Of a stretch of DNA of 45,715 nt, positions 15,627 through 28,905 are shown one piece after another; position 1 is the first letter of the stretch, and every line of letters starts with the position of its first letter. Location: the NCBI RefSeq assembly GCF_001557215.1, contig NZ_LSJM01000035.1:1-45715 (forward strand). Direction: 5' to 3'. A model generated the notes under the pieces. The model made no database searches and was not told the origin of the DNA. It was given only the letters and a program-made list of their open reading frames with translations. A program made the translations under genes and the position numbers. Source of the stretch: Sphingomonas sp. CCH9-E2. Lineage in GTDB: Bacteria > Pseudomonadota > Alphaproteobacteria > Sphingomonadales > Sphingomonadaceae.

Positions 15627-16958
15627 TCACCTTGGCCATCGGGGATGGAGATCATCGATCTGGAAGGGGTGGTTCGCCTGCCCGTCCTTATGTGCTTCCG
15701 TGAGATGCGGGTGGTCAGGTGGCAGGCCGTCATGAGAGTGAGGCACGACTTCGGGGTCGTCAGTCGGCCAGATAATCAGTGCGACGACACTGCCGACTGC
15801 CGCCAGCAGCGCGGTCGCGACGAACGCCGCGCCAAACCCCAAGCGCGCGCCGATCTGTCCGGCAAGCGGATAAGCGATCAGCCAACAGACATGACTGAGC
15901 GCGAATTGGGCGGCGAACAGCGCGGTTCGATCTTCGGTGTTGGACGAGCGCCGCAACAATCGGCCACCAGGCGTGATGCTGGCGGCATAGGCCATACCGA
16001 GCAGTGCCCAGCCGACCAGCAGCGCACCCCAGAAACCGGGCGCGGTCCGCCATTGCCAACCGAATGCGAGTGCGCCGAGCAGGATGGTCATCGCCGCCGC
16101 CGCGGAGAGCATGACTGGACGGTCCGCGATCCGGTCGAGCAGCCGGGGTAAGAGTAGTGCGGCAAACATCGACCCGCCGCCGAACGCAGCCAGTGTCACC
16201 GCGACATCGCTTTGATCGAGGCCTAGCCCGGCGCGCACCAGAACTGCGGTGTTGACGATCACCATCGCGCTCGCGGCTGCGGCTGCCAGCGTGACTGCAA
16301 GCAACCCGCGCAGCCGTGGCGTTGCGAGATAGATGCGCGCGCCACGCGTCGTGTTCGTCCAGACGCCCCCGCTGCGCGGTTTGACAGTGGCGGTGGGCAG
16401 GACGGTGGCAAGAACCAGCAACGCTGACGCCGCGAAACCGACCGCAGTGCCGGCGAACAGCCAGTGGAAGTTGATGATCGTGAGCAGCGCCGCCGCCAGT
16501 ATCGGACTGGTCAGGCTCTCCATGTCATAGGCGAGCCGCGAGAGTGACAATGCGCGGGTATAGTCCTTTTCCTCCGGCAACACGTCGGGAATGATCGCCT
16601 GGAAGGTCGGCGTGAACCCTGCCGAGGCCGATTGCAGCACGAAGATCAGGACGTAGACCTGCCACACCTGATCGACGAACGGCAGCACGAGCGCGACGCC
16701 CATGCGGATCACGTCCATCGCGATCAGGAAGGCGCGGCGCGGCAGACGCGAGGCATAGGCGCCGACCACCGGCGCAACGCCGATGTAGGCGACCATCTTG
16801 ATCGCCATCGCCGTGCCCAGCACCGCGCCGCCGTTACTGCCGGCGATGTCGTAGGCGAGCAGGCCGAGCGCGACGGTGGCGAGCCCAGTGCCAATCAGGG
16901 CGATGATCTGCGCGAGGAACAGGTTGCGGTAGATGGCGTTGGCAAGAACAGCGAGCAT
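15627..16958 (-). CDS. nreB: NreB-like MFS metal exporter (443 aa)
   Basis: This is a major facilitator superfamily exporter with about 12 hydrophobic segments between residues 8 and 400 (LFLAQIIALIGTGLATVALG at the first). The C-terminal tail of about 45 residues is rich in His and Asp (VPHSHDGLPPDHPHLTEAHK), as in NreB-type nickel exporters, where the tail binds metal. Export of Ni2+ or Co2+ from cytoplasm to periplasm is therefore likely; the exact metal is inference. The start ATG 16958 lies 4 bases past the acyltransferase stop, and the next gene starts 4 bases after its own stop, so it is inside one operon. The gene symbol is tentative. Confidence 0.75.
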   Translation of the reverse strand: MLAVLANAIYRNLFLAQIIALIGTGLATVALGLLAYDIAGSNGGAVLGTAMAIKMVAYIGVAPVVGAYASRLPRRAFLIAMDVIRMGVALVLPFVDQVWQVYVLIFVLQSASAGFTPTFQAIIPDVLPEEKDYTRALSLSRLAYDMESLTSPILAAALLTIINFHWLFAGTAVGFAASALLVLATVLPTATVKPRSGGVWTNTTRGARIYLATPRLRGLLAVTLAAAAASAMVIVNTAVLVRAGLGLDQSDVAVTLAAFGGGSMFAALLLPRLLDRIADRPVMLSAAAAMTILLGALAFGWQWRTAPGFWGALLVGWALLGMAYAASITPGGRLLRRSSNTEDRTALFAAQFALSHVCWLIAYPLAGQIGARLGFGAAFVATALLAAVGSVVALIIWPTDDPEVVPHSHDGLPPDHPHLTEAHKDGQANHPFQIDDLHPRWPR

Positions 16959-16962
16959 GGCT

Positions 16963-18129
16963 TCAACTCGATCTGGCTGGGGTTGAAAGGCGGCGGTGGA
17001 GATAGGCGCGAAGCTGCGGGGTGCGGGCTTCGGTCTGGCGCGAGAAGACCCAGGCGAGGTTGACGGTGCTGATCATGATGGCGGCCACGCCGCCGATGGC
17101 TTGCGACGTCGGCTCCAGTCGATCCGCATTGATCACGAGCGCGGTGACAAGCGCCATTACGGGAAAGTGGATCGCGTAGAGCGAGAAGCTCGCGTTCGAT
17201 CCGTAGATCGCAACCGGCCGCAACAGTTTCAGCGGCTTGGGATCGGCGGCGATCAACGCGAGCAGGAACAGCGCAAAAACCAGCGCCAGCGCCGGATCCT
17301 TCCATGTATCTTCGCCGAAGCGTGCGAAGACGAGGAAGAGCGCCAGCCCAGCGCCGGTTACTACGAGCAAGCCCCATTTCGTCATCGGCGTGAGCCATGG
17401 GGGATGCCGCCAGACCCGCGTCAGCCCGTATAGCGCCGAACCGCACAACCAGCACAGGAACGCGAGCGCAAGCGTGGGCACGAACCAGCCGAATGCCAGT
17501 GTCAGCAGCCCGATCGACAGCCGCCGCTGACGGAACAGCAGCCAGAGTGCGGGAAACCAGATGTAGAACCAGAACTCATAGGAGACGCTCCACAGCGGGC
17601 CATTGGTGCCGAACGGCGGCACGAAGATTTGCAGGAAGGCGAGATTGCCGAGCAGCGCGGTCGGCGATAACGCGAGCACGACGTCCTTGCGCAGCACATA
17701 GGTGTCGGTCTGCCCCAGATGCGTCGGCGATTGCAGGCCAAATACGCCGATCGCGTCAAGGGAGCCGCCGAGGATCAGGGTCGGCACCAGCACGATCGCC
17801 AGCCGCGACAGCCGTTCGATCAGATAGCCGCGCCACGACCATCCGCGTTCGGCATGACGCACCACGCTGCGCGTGATCCAGAAGCCGCTCAGCACGAAGA
17901 ACAGGATGACCGCCTGGTGCCCGAACCCGGCGACGAAGTAGCACGCCTCGGCTATCAGATCGTCCGCTGGCCGATAGTCCCGGATCAGCAGTGCCCAGAT
18001 ATGGCCGAACGCCACCACCAGCGCGAGCACCGCGCGCATTGCGTCCATATAGAAGAAGGCGCCCGGCGACGCGGCGCGCGCGCCGGCCGGGACGACCTTT
18101 TCCGGCGCCAAGGCGGCCGGATCAGACAA
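16963..18129 (-). CDS. Acyltransferase 3 family membrane protein (388 aa)
   Basis: This is an integral-membrane O-acyltransferase of the OafA/YrhL type, which transfers acyl groups to envelope sugars or lipids. The family start is visible as MRAVLALVVAFGHIWAL, with the conserved His in the first helix, followed by FFVLSGFWITRS and about ten hydrophobic segments. The chosen start is TTG 18129, overlapping the previous gene by 8 bases. A later ATG inside YMDAMRAV is possible but would cut the N-terminus close to the first helix. It sits between the HupE/anchor pair and the MFS exporter, so an envelope modification tied to metal stress is possible. The substrate is unknown. Confidence 0.75.
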   Translation of the reverse strand: MSDPAALAPEKVVPAGARAASPGAFFYMDAMRAVLALVVAFGHIWALLIRDYRPADDLIAEACYFVAGFGHQAVILFFVLSGFWITRSVVRHAERGWSWRGYLIERLSRLAIVLVPTLILGGSLDAIGVFGLQSPTHLGQTDTYVLRKDVVLALSPTALLGNLAFLQIFVPPFGTNGPLWSVSYEFWFYIWFPALWLLFRQRRLSIGLLTLAFGWFVPTLALAFLCWLCGSALYGLTRVWRHPPWLTPMTKWGLLVVTGAGLALFLVFARFGEDTWKDPALALVFALFLLALIAADPKPLKLLRPVAIYGSNASFSLYAIHFPVMALVTALVINADRLEPTSQAIGGVAAIMISTVNLAWVFSRQTEARTPQLRAYLHRRLSTPARSS

Positions 18130-18754
18130 CGCGCTTGATCTCGCTGTAGGCGCCCTGTGTTTTCAGCACCACCGTGACCGGCGCGGTGCCGCGGTTGCGC
18201 CAGAACCAGCCGTGCTTGCCGTCGAACGCGGCGACCAGCGTGCCTTGTTCGCGCGCCGATCCCTTGCCCTTGCCATAGCCGTGATAGGAAATGCCGGGCG
18301 CGTCAGCGTGCGTGTCGTAATTGACGACACCGCCCTCGACCGACCAGTCGAAAGCGATTTTCACGTCCTTGCTGGCGACAACCTTCACCTCGGCGCCTTC
18401 GCCGGGCGCGAGCGCTACGCGGGTGGTATCGCTTCGACCGGCGGACGCCGGTGTGGCGGCGCCAGGCTGGACGCCTGCCGCAGCCGCCGCGGCGACCGTC
18501 GCCGCCGCCTCAGGCTTGGCGCGGGCGTCCATCGCTGCATCGGCGGCGGCTTCTTCGGCAAGCTGCTGCTTGATCTCACCCATTTCGGTCAGGCCGAGCG
18601 CGCGGCCGATCCCTGTGGGGTCGATCGCATATTCGGACGGGAGCACGACCGTGACGAGGATAGCGCCGGCGGCGATGGCGGCGCCGAGTGTCGCCTTCAG
18701 AAGCTGCGCGTTGCTCGGCAGGTCTTCGGGGCGGGGACGTTGAGAATTGAACAT
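18122..18754 (-). CDS. Membrane-anchored periplasmic protein (210 aa)
   Basis: This is an inner-membrane protein with one N-terminal helix (LLKATLGAAIAAGAILVTVV, about residues 19-38). An Ala-rich linker of about 60 residues follows, then a periplasmic beta domain (VKVVASKDVKIAFDWSVEGG, ISYHGYGKGKG, HGWFWRNRGTAPVTVVLKTQG). His, Trp and Gly in the HGWFWRN part resemble small beta-sandwich domains, but I cannot name the family. ATG 18754 has GGAGA about 9 bases upstream. It lies directly after the HupE-like gene and overlaps the acyltransferase gene, so the three likely work together. Metal binding is a guess. Confidence 0.65.
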   Translation of the reverse strand: MFNSQRPRPEDLPSNAQLLKATLGAAIAAGAILVTVVLPSEYAIDPTGIGRALGLTEMGEIKQQLAEEAAADAAMDARAKPEAAATVAAAAAAGVQPGAATPASAGRSDTTRVALAPGEGAEVKVVASKDVKIAFDWSVEGGVVNYDTHADAPGISYHGYGKGKGSAREQGTLVAAFDGKHGWFWRNRGTAPVTVVLKTQGAYSEIKRVV

Positions 18755-18775
18755 GGGAGTGTCTCCGAAAAGGGG

Positions 18776-19504
18776 TCAGGCGGCCGTGGCGAAGAAGCCG
18801 GCAAGCTGCATGCCGACGAGAATGAAGCCAGCGCACATCACCACCGTGTTGGCGGCGAAGGCGTGGCGCATGAAGCTCGGCGTGCGGCGCCAGAATCCCA
18901 TCAGGACCAGGATGGCGCCCAGCGCGAGCAGTTGCCCGAGCTCGACTCCGATGTTGAAGGCGATCAGATTGGCGAACAGTCCGTCCGGGGCGATCTGGAA
19001 CTCGATGATCTTGGTCGCCAAGCCAAAGCCGTGGAAGAAGCCGAAGATCAGCGTGGCTACCTTGGTGTTGGGCTGAACGCCGAGCCAGCGCTGAAATGCG
19101 CCCAGATTGTCGAGCGACTTATAGACCACCGACAGGCCGATGATCGCGTCGATCAGGTAGGCGTTGGCGCTGATGTTGAAGAGAACGCCGAGCAACATCG
19201 TCGTCGAATGGCCGACCGCGAACAGCGTCACATAAAGGCCGATGTCCTTCATCCGGTAGAGGAAGAAGATGACGCCGAACAGGAACAGCAGATGGTCGTA
19301 GCCAGTGACCATGTGCTTGGCGCCGAGATAGATGAACGGGAAGAACAGCACGCCGCTGCTCTCCTGGATATAGCCCTTGTCGCCCTCGGCGACGTTATGT
19401 GCCCAAGCATCGACGCCCGTGAACAGGGCGAGTGCGAGTGCGGTGATCAGCAGGACGAGCCAGCGTTTCGCGCCAGGCGGTGAAAGCAATCCGTTGAGTG
19501 GCAT
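18776..19504 (-). CDS. HupE/UreJ family membrane protein (242 aa)
   Basis: This is a membrane protein of the HupE/UreJ family, linked to nickel or cobalt transport. It has an N-terminal signal-like segment, then AHNVAEGDKGYIQ. The core carries the family's conserved histidines: YLGAKHMVTGYDHLLFLFGV, FAVGHSTTMLLG, FGFFHGFGLATKI, and about six hydrophobic helices. ATG 19504 is chosen because AAGGAG lies 7 bases upstream. It follows CzcA by 62 bases on the same strand. Some family members import nickel, which would be odd inside an efflux operon, so a periplasmic handling or uptake-balance role is possible. The metal is not determined by sequence. Confidence 0.8.
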   Translation of the reverse strand: MPLNGLLSPPGAKRWLVLLITALALALFTGVDAWAHNVAEGDKGYIQESSGVLFFPFIYLGAKHMVTGYDHLLFLFGVIFFLYRMKDIGLYVTLFAVGHSTTMLLGVLFNISANAYLIDAIIGLSVVYKSLDNLGAFQRWLGVQPNTKVATLIFGFFHGFGLATKIIEFQIAPDGLFANLIAFNIGVELGQLLALGAILVLMGFWRRTPSFMRHAFAANTVVMCAGFILVGMQLAGFFATAA

Positions 19505-19566
19505 TTCAAATCTCCTTAGCCGGTCTCCCACGCCCAGGGGGACGAGGGCGTGGGAGTGGCTGAGGC

Positions 19567-24001
<4,435 letters not shown>

Positions 24002-24005
<4 letters not shown>

Positions 24006-25240
24006 TATTCCCCCTTGGCAAGTTCGGTAAAGCGGCCCGTCAAACGGTCGAGTTCGACCCGGGCCTCACGGTGGCGGCGCACGGCATCGACCATGCGTGC
24101 GCGGGCATTGGCGAGCGTGGTCTGCGCCGCCGAGACATCGACATAGCTGAAGAAGCCGCGATTATAGCCGACCCGGACTTCCATCAGCGTAAGATCGGCG
24201 TTCGGAATCACCTGATCGCGGATCGCCTCGGCTTCGTGCGCGGTTTCCTCGACCTTTTCGACCGCCAGCGCGATGGCGCGTTCGCGGGTGAAGCGTTCGA
24301 CGGCGAGATCGGCATCGACACGACGACGTTCGGCCTGTGCCTCGGCAACGCGCGCATCTGCCAGGCGACGGCCGCCCAGTGGCAGCGACACGCCGGCGAC
24401 CAGCGCGACATCGCCAGTGCCGATGAAACGCGGCCCCGCCGACAGTGTGGGATCGCGCTTGGCATTGGCGGTTTGCAGATTGATCGTCGCATCGGCACGC
24501 GCGCCGCGCGCGGCATAGACGGCCAGATCCGCTGGCGATGGCTTGGACGGACCGAGCGGCTCTTCCTTGAAAGACAGGAAATCGCTGTTCGGCACACTTA
24601 GGTCGGTCGGCGTTCCGCCCCACATTGCTGTCAGCCGCTTGAGCGCGGCATCGCGGGCATGGATCGCCAGTTCAAGATCGACATTGGCCTCGGACACGCC
24701 GGTCGCCGCGCGCATGCCGGCGAACAACGGATCCTTGGCGGACGCGACACGGCGTTTGACCTCCGCTTCGACCATCTTGGCCAGCGTCAGGCGCTGCCTG
24801 GCGATGCCGATCGACGCTTCGGTCGCCTGCACCTCGACATACAGGCGCTGAACCTGAGCGATAAGATCGAGCCTGATGACGATCGCTTCGGCGCGAGTCA
24901 CATCCATCTCGCGATCGGCAAGCGCAACGCGGGCTTCGCGCTTGCCGCCGCGCTCGATGCGCTGGCTATAGCTGCCGGTGATCTGGAACTGATTGTAGAG
25001 ATCGCCAGTGGGGATGCCGAAATTCTCGGCAGTGACGTCGAAACTCGGTTGAGGACGAAGACCCGCGGCGGTACGCGCGGCGGTCTGCGCCTCGATCCGG
25101 GCGGTGGTTGAGGCGGTTTGCGGGGTGGCGGCGAGCGTGCGCCGGATCGCGTCCTCAACCGTCAGCGGCTGCCCTTGGGCAAGCGCCGCCGATGGCAGGC
25201 AGACGGCCACGACAAGCGCGGCCCTGAACAGGGAATACAT
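24002..25240 (-). CDS. czcC: CzcC-type outer-membrane channel (412 aa)
   Basis: This is a TolC-fold outer-membrane factor that completes the efflux pump. It has a cleavable signal (MYSLFRAALVVAVCLPSAALA) and the two outer-membrane efflux repeats, each with long helices. It is rich in Ala, Arg and Glu, with segments such as GLRPQPSFDVTAENFGIP and GVSLPLGGRRLADARVAEAQ. ATG 25240 has AGGAG about 7 bases upstream. It is the first large gene of the minus-strand operon, 68 bases after the His-rich exported protein. Confidence 0.88.
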
Positions 25241-25308
25241 TGAAAATCTCCTGATCCTGAACGGTCAGCGGCGCGCGCGAACAGGCGCACGCACCGGACG
25301 GCACGGAA

Positions 25309-25680
25309 TCAGGCTGAGGGCGGCTCGGGGAGCGGTTCGAGAAGCGCCGAGCGCAGGCGCGCGTCGTCGCCCGGCAGCAGGCGGTCCCGGTCGATCGAGC
25401 GCGCGGCAAGGCTCACCCCGCTGCTCGGCACGCCATCGGTGGCGACGTGGGTATGATGACCCAGACCATGCGTCGCCTTGCCGAAATCATCCGGCTTGGC
25501 GCTCGCATCATCGGTATTCGCGAACTGCGAGTCGTCGCTTCCATGATCGTCATGATGATCCGCATCGACCATGCGAACATGCTCATGCGTGGAGCCATCG
25601 AGATGGGGCACAGCCGCGCTCATCGGCCCGTGCGAGAACGCCAGGACGAGAATGAGCAAGGCTGACAGGATGCGCTCCAT
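25309..25680 (-). CDS. His-rich exported protein heading the minus czc operon (123 aa)
   Basis: This is a small exported protein with signal MERILSALLILVLAFSHGPMSA. The mature part is rich in His and Asp (HEHVRMVDADHHDDHGSDD, HGLGHHTHV), fitting periplasmic metal binding as for CzcI/CzcE-type proteins, although no family is clearly matched. The tail DRLLPGDDARLRS...PPSA resembles that of the divergent protein at 26027-26368 (ERILGPASVLAAA...PPQA), so the two are likely paralogs. ATG 25680 is chosen for the signal peptide; a longer frame to 25734 adds a non-signal extension. No strong ribosome site precedes it. Confidence 0.65.
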   Translation of the reverse strand: MERILSALLILVLAFSHGPMSAAVPHLDGSTHEHVRMVDADHHDDHGSDDSQFANTDDASAKPDDFGKATHGLGHHTHVATDGVPSSGVSLAARSIDRDRLLPGDDARLRSALLEPLPEPPSA

Positions 25681-26026
25681 GTGGTGGTCGTTAGCAGGTG
25701 ATCTAACGGCCCGCAACATGATACACGGTAACATCGAGATGAAGCCCAGAAAAGGGTTAACGCGGCAGTCTATCGACGAGATCGCTCGAGCGGAACTGAG
25801 TGCGGCGAAGGATTCACAAGTCGAGCGCTTTATATAAGTCGGAATGATTTATCGATCTATCCAGCAAACCTTATTCGGCGCAGTCGATCATCAACACCAC
25901 GGGGGTAATTTAAAATAGTCTCTGAGCATGATCATGCGATTATTGATATGATACGCTGTATCAACTGCATTGAAAATTGGTTTTGTTGATGACAATGAGA
26001 TCTCGACAGGCTATCGCGGCGTTGGG
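25681..26026. promoter_or_regulatory. Divergent promoter/operator region of the two metal operons
   Basis: This 346-base AT-rich region separates two divergent metal operons. It contains a perfect 15-bp inverted repeat TGATAC-GCT-GTATCA (25949-25963), a 12-bp palindrome GCATGATCATGC (25926-25937), and an AT-rich TTTATATAA (25831-25839). These are candidate operators for a metal-responsive repressor or activator. No such regulator (CzcR, ArsR, MerR, Fur-like) is encoded next to it. ATG 25970 opens a longer frame of the downstream gene; the start at 26027 is preferred. Confidence 0.5.
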
Positions 26027-26368
26027 ATGATCCGTCTGTTCACCTTGGTGCTGTGTGCATTTGCGCTGCTGTCGATCGGCACGGCGCCGGTCGCGCATGC
26101 GGTCGAGCGGACAATCTGCATTGAAACGGCCCAGACGCTGCCGGGCGTCGATGCGGATCACGCAAGCCAGGATGCGCCGGACACCGGCAAGGGTGACCCG
26201 AACATCGCGCATCAGCATGGCGGCTGCCATGGCCATCATTTCGCGTCGCTCAACGATGTCGCCTTGGCGGCAGCGCTGAACGTGCATGAGGATGAGCGGA
26301 TTCTTGGGCCCGCGAGCGTGCTGGCGGCGGCCGTGCTCGATCCCGCGCTGAGACCTCCGCAAGCCTGA
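26027..26368 (+). CDS. His-rich exported protein heading the plus czc operon (113 aa)
   Basis: This is a small exported protein with signal MIRLFTLVLCAFALLSIG...VAHA. The mature part holds Cys and His (ERTICIE, ADHASQD, HQHGGCHGHHFAS), a plausible periplasmic metal site. Its C-terminus resembles that of the divergent protein at 25309-25680, and both precede a czcC gene, so I infer paralogs with the same job. ATG 26027 is chosen because it begins the signal peptide; the upstream ATG at 25970 would bury it. A GGGG-like site is the only ribosome signal. A loose hairpin lies in the 60-base gap before czcC. Confidence 0.65.
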   Translation: MIRLFTLVLCAFALLSIGTAPVAHAVERTICIETAQTLPGVDADHASQDAPDTGKGDPNIAHQHGGCHGHHFASLNDVALAAALNVHEDERILGPASVLAAAVLDPALRPPQA

Positions 26369-26428
26369 TGACCTTTCGCCGCGGGCTGACGCCCGGCGGC
26401 TGTTTGTGGTTGTCAGGAGTTTTCCATC

Positions 26429-27706
26429 ATGAAGTCCATCTACGCGGCGCTTCTCGCCGCGGCGTCATGCGCAGGTGTTGCGCAGGCGCAAAGCTCGCCG
26501 TCGCCAGCGCAAGTTGCGGCAAGCGAGACGCTCACGCTTAACGAAGCGTTGGCGCAGGCTGGCGCGATCGCGCCTTCCAACGAAGTTGCGACGCTCGGCA
26601 TCGCAGCGGCTGAGGCGGGGCGTGCCGTCGCGGCATTGCGGCCTAACCCGACGCTTAACGCCGATGTCGAAAACGTCATCGGCACCGGCCCCTACAAGGG
26701 TATCAACGAAGCCGAAACAACGATCGGGTTCGCGCTTCCGCTCGAACTTGGCGGCAAACGCCCGGCGCGTATCGCGGTCGCCGATGCGCAGACCGTGCGC
26801 GCACGGATCGATGCCGCCATCGCTCGGGCGGATCTGCGGCTGCAAGTCACGCAAGCCTATATCGAGGCGGTCGCTGCCGAGCGAAGACTGGCGATCGCCC
26901 AGGACCAGCTTGGGGTCACGCGCGAGAACCTGCGTATCGCGCGTGACCGGGTCGAAGCGGGGGCGAACTCGCCCATCGATCAGCAGCGCGCGGCATTGCT
27001 GGCCGCAAATGCCGAGGCCGAACTGGAGCGTGCGCAGCGCAGCGCTGAGGCGAGCCGGCTCGCGCTTGGCCAATTCGTCGGCGCAAGCATCCCAGGCGGC
27101 CTTGACCAGCCGTGGTTCGACCGGATCGAGAGCATTCGGAGGGGGCCGGCAGTGCCGGCGAATGCAGACGGCACGCTCGCGCTCGCGGCGGCCGGTGCCG
27201 ATGTCGCTACAGCCGATGCACAGTTCCGCCTCGCGCGCAGCCAGCGCATCCCGGACCTGACAGTAAGCGCGGGCACGCGCCGTCTTCAAGCGAGCGGCGA
27301 CATGGCGATGGTATTCGGCGTGTCGGTGCCGCTGCCCGTGTTCAACAATGGCCGGGCCGCCGTGAGTCAGGCTGCGGCGTTGCGCAATCAGAGTGAAGCC
27401 AAGCGGCGGCTCGCCCGCTTCGAGGCCGAACGTGCGATCACTGCGGCGCGCGCCGACCGCGATCGAGCGGCAGCAGGTGTTAGAACGTCGGGCCCTGCAC
27501 TCAGCGCCGCGCAAGAGGCGGCGCGCATTGCACGCATCGGCTATGGCGAGGGCAAGTTTGACCAGTTGGTGCTGCTTGAAGCCGAACAGGCGCTGCTCGA
27601 CGCCCGAACCGCCGCGATCGACGCACGCGCGCAATATCATGATGCCGAGGCGCGACTCGCCCGGCTGACCACGCCGGCCCCGTCGCCGGCGCAAACAGGG
27701 AATTGA
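26429..27706 (+). CDS. czcC: Second CzcC-type outer-membrane channel (425 aa)
   Basis: This is the outer-membrane factor of the second pump. It has a signal peptide (MKSIYAALLAAASCAGVAQA) and two outer-membrane efflux repeats with long helices and the usual PNPTLNADVENVIGTG entrance. ATG 26429 has AGGAG about 9 bases upstream. It is clearly diverged from the copy at 24002-25240, so this is not a recent duplication. The stop lies 2 bases before the czcB start, placing both in one operon. Confidence 0.88.
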   Translation: MKSIYAALLAAASCAGVAQAQSSPSPAQVAASETLTLNEALAQAGAIAPSNEVATLGIAAAEAGRAVAALRPNPTLNADVENVIGTGPYKGINEAETTIGFALPLELGGKRPARIAVADAQTVRARIDAAIARADLRLQVTQAYIEAVAAERRLAIAQDQLGVTRENLRIARDRVEAGANSPIDQQRAALLAANAEAELERAQRSAEASRLALGQFVGASIPGGLDQPWFDRIESIRRGPAVPANADGTLALAAAGADVATADAQFRLARSQRIPDLTVSAGTRRLQASGDMAMVFGVSVPLPVFNNGRAAVSQAAALRNQSEAKRRLARFEAERAITAARADRDRAAAGVRTSGPALSAAQEAARIARIGYGEGKFDQLVLLEAEQALLDARTAAIDARAQYHDAEARLARLTTPAPSPAQTGN

Positions 27707-27708
27707 CG

Positions 27709-28902
27709 ATGAAGAAGCTCATGGCCGGAGCCGCGGCTCCGTTTGTCCTGGCGATGTTACTGGCCGGTTGCTCGGGCGGCGAGGACGCCGTCAACAACAC
27801 CGCCGCCGCTGCGGAGGCCGGCGCAGAGGCGGAGGATGATCATGGCGGCAATGAAGCCGCTCATGAGGAAGGCGAAGGTGAGGAAGGCGCCATCACGCTG
27901 ACCGCGCAGCAGATCAAGGCTGCCGGCATCGAGGTCGTCCGGGTGTCATCCTCCGGTGGCGGCGCGCTGACCCTCCCCGCAACGATCGAAGGCGATCCGC
28001 AGGGCACGCAAGTTGTTTCCGCGGCGATCGGCGGCCGCATCGTCGCGCTGAACCGCAATCTCGGCGAACCCGTCGCGCGCGGTCAGGTCGTCGCCGTGAT
28101 CGAGAGCCGGGAGGCCGCATCCCTGCGCGCCGAGGTCGAAGCGGCGCTGGCGCGTTCCGCGCTTGCGCAATCCAACCTGCGGCGGGAAGAGCGGCTGTTC
28201 AAGCTCCGCGTCTCGCCGGAACGCGATCTCATCGCTGCCCGCACCGCAGCCACCGAGGCGAACATTGCGCAGCGTCTTGCGCAACAGCAGGTTTCTGCCG
28301 CTGGCGTCAGCGCTGGCTCGCTCAACCGCATTGGCGTCGTCGCGCCGATCGGCGGCCGCATTACCGCACGGCCCGTCGTGCTCGGCCAGACCGTCGCGGC
28401 GGATGCCGAGCTGTTTCGCGTCTCCAACCTCGCGCGCGTCGCGGTGACCGTCTCGCTCTCACCGGCCGATGCCGCGCGCGTGCGGGTCGGCACGCCGGTC
28501 GAGATCAGCGCGGGTGGCCGCCGCTCAGCCGCGCCGCTCAGCTTCGTGTCGCCGGTGCTCGACGAAACGACGCGGCTGGTTACCGCCATTGCGCTGATCG
28601 ACAACAGCGCCGGCCAGTGGCGTGTCGGCGAGCCGGTCTCTGCGATCCTGTATTTGCCCGGTGAAGATGGCGGCGCGGTCAGCGTGCCGGCTGCCGCGGT
28701 TCAGACGGTCGAGAACCGCAACACCGTGTTTGTCCGCACGCCAACCGGCTTTCGTGCACAGGCGGTCACGCTCGGCGCTCGCGGTGCTGGCACTGTCGCC
28801 GTCACGTCCGGCCTCACCGGCCGCGAAGAAGTCGCCAGCAATGGCAGCTTCACGCTCAAGGCAGAGCTCGCCAAGGGCGAAGCTGAGCACGGGGGGCATT
28901 GA
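27709..28902 (+). CDS. czcB: Second CzcB-type membrane fusion protein (397 aa)
   Basis: This is the periplasmic adaptor of the second pump. The lipoprotein signal ends LLAGCSGGEDAV (Cys about residue 21). A His/Glu-rich stretch follows (DDHGGNEAAHEEGEGEE), then the adaptor core with GGRIVALNRNLGEPVARGQVV and a long helical hairpin. It ends with EAEHGGH. It lacks the extra ~100-residue N-terminal domain of the copy at 22746-24005. ATG 27709 fits the lipoprotein signal; TTG 27703 is in frame but overlaps the upstream stop. czcA starts 3 bases after its stop. Confidence 0.88.
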   Translation: MKKLMAGAAAPFVLAMLLAGCSGGEDAVNNTAAAAEAGAEAEDDHGGNEAAHEEGEGEEGAITLTAQQIKAAGIEVVRVSSSGGGALTLPATIEGDPQGTQVVSAAIGGRIVALNRNLGEPVARGQVVAVIESREAASLRAEVEAALARSALAQSNLRREERLFKLRVSPERDLIAARTAATEANIAQRLAQQQVSAAGVSAGSLNRIGVVAPIGGRITARPVVLGQTVAADAELFRVSNLARVAVTVSLSPADAARVRVGTPVEISAGGRRSAAPLSFVSPVLDETTRLVTAIALIDNSAGQWRVGEPVSAILYLPGEDGGAVSVPAAAVQTVENRNTVFVRTPTGFRAQAVTLGARGAGTVAVTSGLTGREEVASNGSFTLKAELAKGEAEHGGH

Positions 28903-28905
28903 TCC

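Noticed and set aside
18212..19483. Long plus-strand open frame (over 400 codons) opposite the HupE/anchor genes
   Set aside because: It is antisense to two recognisable proteins and shows the Arg/Glu/Asp-rich composition of GC-rich shadow frames.
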